Shown: positions 58,455 to 64,000 of the stretch, piece after piece
How the letters are laid out: each line of letters begins with the position of its first letter
Position numbering within the stretch: position 1 is the stretch's first letter
Source of the DNA: Oscillospiraceae bacterium
GTDB taxonomy: Bacteria > Bacillota > Clostridia > Oscillospirales > Ruminococcaceae
Reading direction: 5' to 3'
Assembly: GCA_009784825.1 (NCBI GenBank)
Contig: WQXO01000002.1
Span: 124,001-188,000 of the forward strand
DNA length: 64,000 nucleotides
Notes under the pieces: generated by a model
Databases searched by the model: none
Seen by the model: the letters and a program-made list of their open reading frames with translations, nothing else
Told to the model about the DNA's origin: nothing
Translations under genes and position numbers: made by a program

Positions 58455-59605
58455 TATACAACGCACGGATTATCACACTCGACAAGAGCAGCACGATTTA
58501 TGAAAACGGTTACATCGAATTTACTGACAAAATCACAAAAATCGGTCAAATGGGCGATTGTCCCGAGATTTCCGAAGCCGATTACAACGCCCAAGGGCAG
58601 ACAGTATACCCCGGGTTCATCGACGCACACAGTCACATCGGCGTGTGGGAGAATGCGGCGGGGTTCGAGGGGGACGACGGCAACGAAGTCACCGACCCGT
58701 GTACCCCGCATTTGCGTGCAATTGACATGGTCAACCCTACCGACTTATGCTTCACCGAAGCGGCAAAGGCGGGTATAACCACAGTCGCCGTAGGTCCGGG
58801 AAGTGCCAACACCATTTCCGGAGCATTCCTGATTATGAAAACGGCAGGCTCTCCCCGAATAGAGAACCGTGTTATAAAATCGCCCTCCTCGATGAAATTC
58901 AGCTTCGGGGAAAACCCCAAGCGTATGTACTACGAACGCAGTGAAACCCCCGTCACACGAATGGCTACAGCGGCGATTATCCGTGAGCAATTATACAAAG
59001 CCATGCGGTATATGGACTCAATTGCACAACACGAGAAAGACAGCGAGAACTCACTGCCCGACTATGACATGAAGTGCGAGTCCCTCCTGCCGCTTCTGCG
59101 AGGCGAAATAAAAATGCACGCCCACTGTCACCGTTCCGATGATATATTCACCGCCGTAAGAATAGCGGAAGAATTTAAACTAAACCTTGTCATAATCCAC
59201 GGGACAGACTCGGCAATCATAGCAGACGAGCTTGCCGGATTAAATATTCCGGTTCTGTTAGGGCCGATAATCTGTGACAGAGGTAAACCGGAGCTGCTTA
59301 ATCATTCGATTGAAACAGCCGCAAGGCTTTATGAAAGCGGCGTAAAATTCGCAATAACCACCGACCACCCCGTTGTCCCCGCACAATATCTTCCGCTGTC
59401 GGCGGGATTGACAATGCGAGGCGGGTTATCCGAGGAACATGCGTTACGTGCAATAACAGTCGAAGCGGCAGAAATTCTAAATATCGCTGACCGTGTCGGA
59501 ACTGTTGAGATTAACAAGGACGCAGATTTCACAATATTCAAAGGGAATTTCTACGAGGTAACACAAACGCCTAATGCAGTATTCATCGGGGGAAATAAAC
59601 AATAA
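58448..59605 (+). CDS. Amidohydrolase family protein
   Basis: 385 residues. Metal-dependent hydrolase fold: PGFIDAHSHIGVWE (HxH metal ligands), KMHAHCHRSDDIF, NLVIIHGTDS (His) and KFAITTDHPVVPAQ (Asp), then GSVE-like VGTVEINKDADFTIF at the C-terminal beta-sandwich. The middle SFGENPKRMYYER and LPLSAGLTMRGGLSEEHAL recall imidazolonepropionase-like proteins, but I cannot assign a substrate. SD AACAAGGAGAACAA. In operon with aroEK and the following membrane protein gene. Confidence 0.85.
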   Translation: MLIYNARIITLDKSSTIYENGYIEFTDKITKIGQMGDCPEISEADYNAQGQTVYPGFIDAHSHIGVWENAAGFEGDDGNEVTDPCTPHLRAIDMVNPTDLCFTEAAKAGITTVAVGPGSANTISGAFLIMKTAGSPRIENRVIKSPSSMKFSFGENPKRMYYERSETPVTRMATAAIIREQLYKAMRYMDSIAQHEKDSENSLPDYDMKCESLLPLLRGEIKMHAHCHRSDDIFTAVRIAEEFKLNLVIIHGTDSAIIADELAGLNIPVLLGPIICDRGKPELLNHSIETAARLYESGVKFAITTDHPVVPAQYLPLSAGLTMRGGLSEEHALRAITVEAAEILNIADRVGTVEINKDADFTIFKGNFYEVTQTPNAVFIGGNKQ

Positions 59606-60138
59606 TGGCTTTTATAATATTTTCAACAGACGTATTAGTCGACGGGAATATCACATCTGAGCTTGCACGGCAAAGGTGGAGTGAATATGAGCAGGAGCAG
59701 ATTAGGGGTAAACCGTTGTTTATTCATTCAATGAAAGACGGCAAATACATGCTCCACTATCACCAAAGCTACAAGACTGATTTATGCGACACGGTTTTCC
59801 TTGGGGAGATTTTTGAATATGAGGAAAGCGGCAGTCAGATACTGGGTAAAGTCACTGCCTCTAAAAGCATGAGGCGTTTCGGAATAGCAACGATTATTGC
59901 CGCATTTCCGGTGGCATGGCTGGTTAACGTACTGCTGTTTCATGTTGACGAGCTGCTCAATAACATGGAGATGATTAATCCCATAAGACTTAATAATTTC
60001 AACCCGACATTAACTTTCTTCGCCTCAGCCATAATCGCCGCAGGAGTTGCGATAATGTCGCAGAACGTGGACAAACGCAGAGTAAAGGACATTACCGAGC
60101 ACCTCCATAAGTTTTTGAATGTTTCTGAGGATGAATAA
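59605..60138 (+). CDS. Hypothetical two-helix membrane protein
   Basis: 177 residues. An N-terminal soluble part (1-90) with STDVLVDGNITSEL and KDGKYMLHYHQ is followed by two hydrophobic segments at about 93-112 and 134-152 and a charged tail (NVDKRRVKDITEHLHKF). No recognised family. Its ATG overlaps the amidohydrolase stop by one base (TAATG), so it is the last gene of that unit. A separate promoter for the M50 gene follows. Confidence 0.6.
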   Translation: MAFIIFSTDVLVDGNITSELARQRWSEYEQEQIRGKPLFIHSMKDGKYMLHYHQSYKTDLCDTVFLGEIFEYEESGSQILGKVTASKSMRRFGIATIIAAFPVAWLVNVLLFHVDELLNNMEMINPIRLNNFNPTLTFFASAIIAAGVAIMSQNVDKRRVKDITEHLHKFLNVSEDE

Positions 60139-60155
60139 TTGTCGAAATAAAATCC

Positions 60156-60184
60156 TTGATTTTAGCAAAAACTTATGTTAGAAT
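60156..60184 (+). promoter_or_regulatory. Promoter of the M50-scpAB gene group
   Basis: TTGATT (60156-60161), 17-base spacer, TAGAAT (60179-60184), 30 bases before the M50 protease gene. Confidence 0.6.
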
Positions 60185-60213
60185 AATAGAAAACTTCCGA
60201 AAGGATAAAATAA

Positions 60214-60906
60214 ATGCTTAGAGGGCCGATATTCGTTTTATTTGACTTTTTTACAGGCAACGCCGGAATTATGGATGTGGTCATTCGTTTTTTCGCCGTA
60301 TTAGTTATCCTTTTTGTAATATTCCCGGTTCACGAATGTGCCCACGCACTCGCCGCAAAGTGGTTAGGCGACAAAACAGCAGAGCGTGCGGGCAGAATTA
60401 CATTGAACCCGTTCGCACACATTGACCCAATGGGAGCAATCTTCATGTTTATCATGAGCTTCGGCTGGGCGAAGCCTGTACCGGTTAATCCGAGGAACTG
60501 CCACAAGGTCGGAATAAAAGCGGCTGTTTCATTAACTGCCGCCGCTGGACCGATTTCAAATGTTATTATGTCGCTTTTGTGCATAATAATCGCAAAAACA
60601 ATTCTCGTAATATCGCCTAATCCGGCAATGGAATACGTTTCATTAGCGTTTAGAATAACCGCTCAGCTGAGTGTCTACCTTGCGGTATTTAACCTAATCC
60701 CGATTCCGCCGCTTGACGGGTCGAAAATCCTGTTCTTTTTCTTGAAAGACAAGCAGGTGTTCTTCATGGAAAAAAACGCAAATATAATCAGATTGGTCTT
60801 CCTCGCATTAATTTTCTTCCCACCCTATATTTTATCAACTGCAATTTCATTCGTGGGCGGATTTATCTTAATGGGGCTTGACTTAATTACGTGGTTCATC
60901 AAATGA
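60214..60906 (+). CDS. Site-2 protease-like M50 family membrane peptidase
   Basis: 230 residues with five to six hydrophobic segments. PVHECAHALAAKWLGD contains the zinc HExxH (His40, Glu41, His44) within a membrane segment; NPFAHIDPMGAI follows, and NLIPIPPLDGSKIL provides the third ligand Asp (NxxPxxxLDG). This is the short rhomboid-like YwhC group of M50, with no PDZ domain. Substrate unknown. In many Firmicutes this gene precedes scpA, as here; its stop overlaps the ATG of scpA. SD AAAGGA. Confidence 0.92.
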   Translation: MLRGPIFVLFDFFTGNAGIMDVVIRFFAVLVILFVIFPVHECAHALAAKWLGDKTAERAGRITLNPFAHIDPMGAIFMFIMSFGWAKPVPVNPRNCHKVGIKAAVSLTAAAGPISNVIMSLLCIIIAKTILVISPNPAMEYVSLAFRITAQLSVYLAVFNLIPIPPLDGSKILFFFLKDKQVFFMEKNANIIRLVFLALIFFPPYILSTAISFVGGFILMGLDLITWFIK

Positions 60907-61616
60907 GAGAAATTGATACAATTAACTTCAAAACAGAAATATTCGAGGGACCGCTTGAATTAATGCTGACGCTTATTGCAAAACACAAGCTGAACATTCA
61001 AGACATAGAAATCTCGATATTACTCGAACAGTTCCTGAATTATATCGGACAAGCACAGGACGCTGATATAGAATTAGCGGGCGAGTTCATGGAAACGGCG
61101 GCACGGCTGATTTATATCAAAACCGCGTCACTGCTCCCGAAGCACGAAGCCGAACAACTCAAAAAAGAGTTAGAGGGTGCATTAATAGAATACGCTTTAT
61201 GTAAAGCAACCGCAGAGCGTTTACGGGAAAGATTCGTAGGCAACGATATTTTCATAAGAGAGCCGGTGACTTATGAAACAGAAACCTCCCCCGAATACAC
61301 GCTAATTCATAATATAGCGGAATTAACCGAAGCCGCAGGGTTCATCATAAGCAGGGACAGGATTAAGAATATACCCATTCCGCCGGTTGCCGAATCGCTT
61401 AATGTAACCTACGTCACGGTGTTCACGAAAATCGTGTATGTCTTAAAACGATTACGCAAGGGCGGAAAAATGGAGTTGAAGAAGCTGTTCATGGGGCAGG
61501 AGCGTTCCGAGCAGGTTGCGACGTTTATGGCGTTGCTGGAGCTGACGAGCAGCGGCAGATTGAAATTATCGAAAAACTTAAAATATATCGAATTCATAAA
61601 AGGGGTGCAAACATGA
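60903..61616 (+). CDS. scpA: Segregation and condensation protein A
   Basis: 237 residues from ATG 60903, overlapping the upstream stop (ATGA); GTG 60891 would add four residues. FEGPLELMLTLIAKHKLNI is the N-terminal kleisin motif; EFMETAARLIYIKTASLLP continues it, and the C-terminal winged helix has RSEQVATFMALLELTSSGRLKL (in part). ScpA links the SMC ATPase heads and binds ScpB; the complex condenses and segregates chromosomes. It overlaps scpB by 4 bases. Confidence 0.95.
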   Translation: MREIDTINFKTEIFEGPLELMLTLIAKHKLNIQDIEISILLEQFLNYIGQAQDADIELAGEFMETAARLIYIKTASLLPKHEAEQLKKELEGALIEYALCKATAERLRERFVGNDIFIREPVTYETETSPEYTLIHNIAELTEAAGFIISRDRIKNIPIPPVAESLNVTYVTVFTKIVYVLKRLRKGGKMELKKLFMGQERSEQVATFMALLELTSSGRLKLSKNLKYIEFIKGVQT

Positions 61617-62155
61617 TTTCCGCTGTAATAGAAGCTATTCTGTTCGCTTCAGCCGAACCGGTCACGGCAGACAAGTTAGCACAAGCCGCCGAGGTGACAA
61701 AAAATGATATACTCATTGTAATCGACGAAATTGAGCAGAGGTACAATGCACCCGAAAGCGGGCTGACTTTGTTAAGGCTTGCCAATGCCTACCAGATTGC
61801 GACTAAACAGGAATACGCCCCCCAGATTAAAGCGGCGATTGACATTAAACGGCAGACCCCCTTATCGGGAGCGGCAATGGAAACACTTGCAATAATTGCG
61901 TATAATCAGCCGATTTCCAAAGCGTTTATAGAACAAGTCAGAGGGATTGATTCATCGAGTGTTGTCAACACACTTACAGAGCGTGGTTTAGTGGAGGAGG
62001 CAGGCAGGTTAGACCTCCCGGGGAAACCCGTCGCCTATCGCACCACCGAGAACTTTCTGCGTTGCTTCGGCATTTCCGCCTTACACGAGCTGCCCCCCCT
62101 CCCCGGTGAGGAGGAACAATTGTCGTTTGATGCTGTAATCGAGGAATCACCATGA
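61613..62155 (+). CDS. scpB: Segregation and condensation protein B
   Basis: 180 residues, two winged-helix domains. AVIEAILFASAEPVTADKLAQ at the start; GLTLLRLANAYQIATKQEY; LSGAAMETLAIIAYNQPISKAFIEQVRGIDS (in part) and RGLVEEAGRLDLPGKPVAYRTTENFLRCFGI (in part) are strongly conserved. It dimerises and binds ScpA. It overlaps both scpA and the DUF2953-like gene by 4 bases. Confidence 0.96.
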   Translation: MISAVIEAILFASAEPVTADKLAQAAEVTKNDILIVIDEIEQRYNAPESGLTLLRLANAYQIATKQEYAPQIKAAIDIKRQTPLSGAAMETLAIIAYNQPISKAFIEQVRGIDSSSVVNTLTERGLVEEAGRLDLPGKPVAYRTTENFLRCFGISALHELPPLPGEEEQLSFDAVIEESP

Positions 62156-62850
62156 TTGGCTGGATAATCCTCATTATATTCGGCGGGCTGACGTTGATAA
62201 TTGCATTCCTGTGTATGCTCTCGGTGAGGGCATATATCGAATACAAGGACAAACAATTTACGGCAACGGTGAAATACCTGTTTATCACGGTTTACCCCCG
62301 TCCGGAAAAACCCGAAAAACCTCAAAAAAAGCAGAAAAAGCAGAAAATTAAAAAAACGAAAAAACAAATAAAACAACAACCCGCTCCCGACAATCTTGAA
62401 ACACCGCAACCCGACACTCCCCAAAAACCCGCCTCCCCCACTGAGGAAAGTGCAAAAAAACTTGTTAAAGACGTGAAAGACGCCAACAAAAACAAGCTCG
62501 ATTTAGAAATGATAATGCTGTTGATTGACTCGGCGGCATCCCCGTTCAAGAAGCTGCTGCACAAAACAAGGGTTCACAATTTCGAGGTAAGCTTCATAAT
62601 CGGCGGTGACGATGCGGCGAAAATCGCAATATCCTACGGAATACATTCGGCGGCGGTAGGCGTGTTTATGGTTTGGCTGAGAGAAGCGGTAAGGCTGAAG
62701 GTCAAGGAGGTTAGTGTGACCGCCGACTTTAACCGTGAAGAAACAATGCAGTATTTCCGTTGTGTGGTAAAAATCCGATTATTCACGGCGTTAGTGGCGT
62801 TGGCACACTTCGGGATAAAGGTGTATAAGGAAAAGAAGAGTAGTAAATAA
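62152..62850 (+). CDS. DUF2953-like membrane protein
   Basis: 232 residues. An N-terminal hydrophobic segment (4-26), a short strand region (AYIEYKDKQFTATVKYLF), then a long Lys/Pro/Gln-rich stretch (about 44-100) with alternating PEKPEKPQKK and KKTKKQIK, and a C-terminal part with RVHNFEVSFIIGGDDAAKIAISYG and a second hydrophobic region. The pattern and its place between scpB and gerW fit the DUF2953 proteins of spore-formers (B. subtilis YtfI). Function unknown, possibly in sporulation. Confidence 0.78.
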   Translation: MIGWIILIIFGGLTLIIAFLCMLSVRAYIEYKDKQFTATVKYLFITVYPRPEKPEKPQKKQKKQKIKKTKKQIKQQPAPDNLETPQPDTPQKPASPTEESAKKLVKDVKDANKNKLDLEMIMLLIDSAASPFKKLLHKTRVHNFEVSFIIGGDDAAKIAISYGIHSAAVGVFMVWLREAVRLKVKEVSVTADFNREETMQYFRCVVKIRLFTALVALAHFGIKVYKEKKSSK

Positions 62851-62882
62851 TCAAAATCCATATATAGAAAGGAACCATTATC

Positions 62883-63275
62883 ATGGCTAACAATCATCTT
62901 GAAGACTTAATGGGCACATCAATGGACAAAATCCGAGAGCTTGTCGATGTCAACACCATTATAGGCGAGGCGATAACCACCCCCGACGGAACAACGATAA
63001 TCCCTGTATCAAAGGTATCGTTCGGCTTCGTATCGGGCGGGTCGGACATTCCCTCTTCTTCCCAAAAAGACATATTTGCGGGAGGAGCGGGTGCAGGTGT
63101 CACCATTAAACCCATGACGTTTATAATCGTCAGAAGCGACGGCGACGTAAAGCTGCTTGAGGTAGGCAAGGACGGTAATCTCATGGAGGGTATATTTGAA
63201 GCCGCACCGGAATTCATCGAAAAAATCAAATCAATGTTCTCCAAAAATAAGGACACGTCACAAATTGACGAATAA
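62883..63275 (+). CDS. gerW: GerW family spore protein (YtfJ)
   Basis: 130 residues. LVDVNTIIGEAITTPDGTTIIPVSKVSFGFVSGGSD (shown in part) is the diagnostic GerW/YtfJ segment; GGAGAGVTIKPMTFIIV and VKLLEVGKDGN follow. YtfJ is a forespore protein made under sigma-F/G control and needed for normal germination in Bacillus. Its presence suggests that this organism forms spores or descends from spore-formers. SD GAAAGGAACC. Confidence 0.93.
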   Translation: MANNHLEDLMGTSMDKIRELVDVNTIIGEAITTPDGTTIIPVSKVSFGFVSGGSDIPSSSQKDIFAGGAGAGVTIKPMTFIIVRSDGDVKLLEVGKDGNLMEGIFEAAPEFIEKIKSMFSKNKDTSQIDE

Positions 63276-63303
63276 CAGCAAAAAATAACAGCATAATAAT
63301 CAC

Positions 63304-64000
63304 ATGAAAAAACTTTCGATTATTATATGTGTTATAATTGTTATGTCGGGATTAACCCATTCAAACAGTGCAGTTGATTTACAAAAGCCCGACTTATCTG
63401 CGGTCAGTGCAATTGTGATTGACGCAGACACGGGTAAGGTTATATTCGCCAAGAATGAGCATGAAATTCGGGCAATGGCGAGCCTCACAAAAGTGATGAC
63501 GACTATTCTCACAATCGAAGCGGGTGAACCCGACAAACGCTTCTCGGTGGATAACTATGCCGTTCACGTCGAGGGGACGACAATGGGCTTGCGTGAGAAT
63601 GACATTGTCACACGACTTGCCTTGTGTTACGGAATGATGTTACCCTCAGGGAACGATGCATCTAACGTAGCGGCGGTGAATGTTTCAGGGAGCATACCGG
63701 AATTCGTCAAGCTGATGAACGCTAAGGCTATGCGAATAGGCATGTACAATACCCACTTCGCCAACCCCCACGGACTTGACTCGGCAAAGCACTATTCCAC
63801 CGCTCATGACATGGCAATACTGACGGCATACGCCATGAAGAACCCGACATTCCGTGAAATATGTTCATTGCAGACTGTTCGTACAGAATTCGGTAATCCC
63901 CCGTATAAACGATGGCTCAGGAACAACAACAAAATGCTGTTAAATTATCAAGGGTGTATTGGTGTAAAAACAGGGTTCACAGATAACGCACGCAGGTGTC
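63304..64000 (+). CDS. D-alanyl-D-alanine carboxypeptidase (S11), 3' end outside window
   Basis: 232 residues visible from ATG 63304. A signal peptide (about 1-23) is followed by the penicillin-binding motifs in order: MASLTKVMT (SxxK; Ser in SLTK), PSGNDASN (SxN-type SGN) and GVKTGFTDNARR (KTG). HFANPHGLDS is also typical. It trims the terminal D-Ala of peptidoglycan stem peptides outside the membrane. Placed after gerW it matches the DacF group, sporulation-linked in Bacillus. There is no recognisable SD before the ATG, which is odd beside neighbours with strong ones. Confidence 0.94.
   Translation, partial: MKKLSIIICVIIVMSGLTHSNSAVDLQKPDLSAVSAIVIDADTGKVIFAKNEHEIRAMASLTKVMTTILTIEAGEPDKRFSVDNYAVHVEGTTMGLRENDIVTRLALCYGMMLPSGNDASNVAAVNVSGSIPEFVKLMNAKAMRIGMYNTHFANPHGLDSAKHYSTAHDMAILTAYAMKNPTFREICSLQTVRTEFGNPPYKRWLRNNNKMLLNYQGCIGVKTGFTDNARRC

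Overview
The window looks like a chromosomal segment of an anaerobic, probably spore-forming low-GC Firmicute (class Clostridia, perhaps Oscillospirales). The indications are an rnfCDGEAB respiratory operon, a FabK-based type II fatty acid synthesis (FAS II) operon, the clostridial order scpA-scpB-DUF2953-gerW(ytfJ)-D,D-carboxypeptidase, a 2-hydroxyacyl-CoA dehydratase activase, and tRNA genes without encoded CCA. No phage genes, insertion sequences or CRISPR arrays were seen.

Layout. (1) 1-7870, minus strand: a large CoA-dehydratase activase running off the left edge, a membrane zincin-like protein, a glycosyltransferase with repeats, a DUF4358-like lipoprotein and a flavodoxin-fold protein. 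(2) 8025-12859: the complete Rnf operon behind a strong promoter. (3) 12877-15887, minus strand: an ECF sigma factor overlapping a large membrane protein with WG-like repeats, probably its anti-sigma or sensor. (4) 16092-36359: an 18-gene co-directional glycan cluster. RfbA/RfbB, an NDP-hexose 2,3-dehydratase, a 3-ketoreductase and a 4-aminotransferase give a coherent route to a dTDP-4-amino-2,4,6-trideoxyhexose. Around these are acyl chemistry genes (ACP, acyl-AMP ligase, FabG-like SDR, LuxE-like and LuxC-like proteins, an LDH-like enzyme with a malate-type specificity residue), a radical SAM enzyme, a ferredoxin-type aldo/keto reductase, tandem glycosyltransferases and a DUF115/Maf-like protein. 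A similar small Rossmann-like domain appears in five of these proteins. This cluster is the best candidate for an undescribed pathway. (5) 36365-41520: an LRR lipoprotein, an esterase, tRNA-Ser, a YkgJ-like protein, TcdA, ManA and a ROK glucokinase, followed by tRNA-Asn. (6) 41724-56055, minus strand: the FAS II/acetyl-CoA carboxylase operon, with pyridoxamine kinase and a GGDEF/EAL protein downstream. Unrelated genes are inserted in it: a membrane HicB-like protein, a STAS protein, a DUF5050-type lipoprotein and an MNT/HEPN toxin-antitoxin pair bracketed by direct repeats. fabH carries a heptanucleotide tandem repeat. (7) 56196-64000, plus strand: fabD, aroE, aroK, an amidohydrolase, an M50 protease, scpAB, a DUF2953-like gene, gerW and a truncated D,D-carboxypeptidase.

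How it fits together. Rnf couples ferredoxin oxidation to NAD+ reduction and an ion gradient. The FAS operon makes membrane lipid and could supply acyl-ACP. The glycan cluster appears to build an N-acylated, possibly aldehyde- or hydroxyacid-derived amino sugar and attach it to a cell-surface acceptor. The cluster has no visible flippase or polymerase, so protein glycosylation (for example flagellin or S-layer) is a reasonable inference. All functions are read from sequence motifs and family memory; no database search was run.
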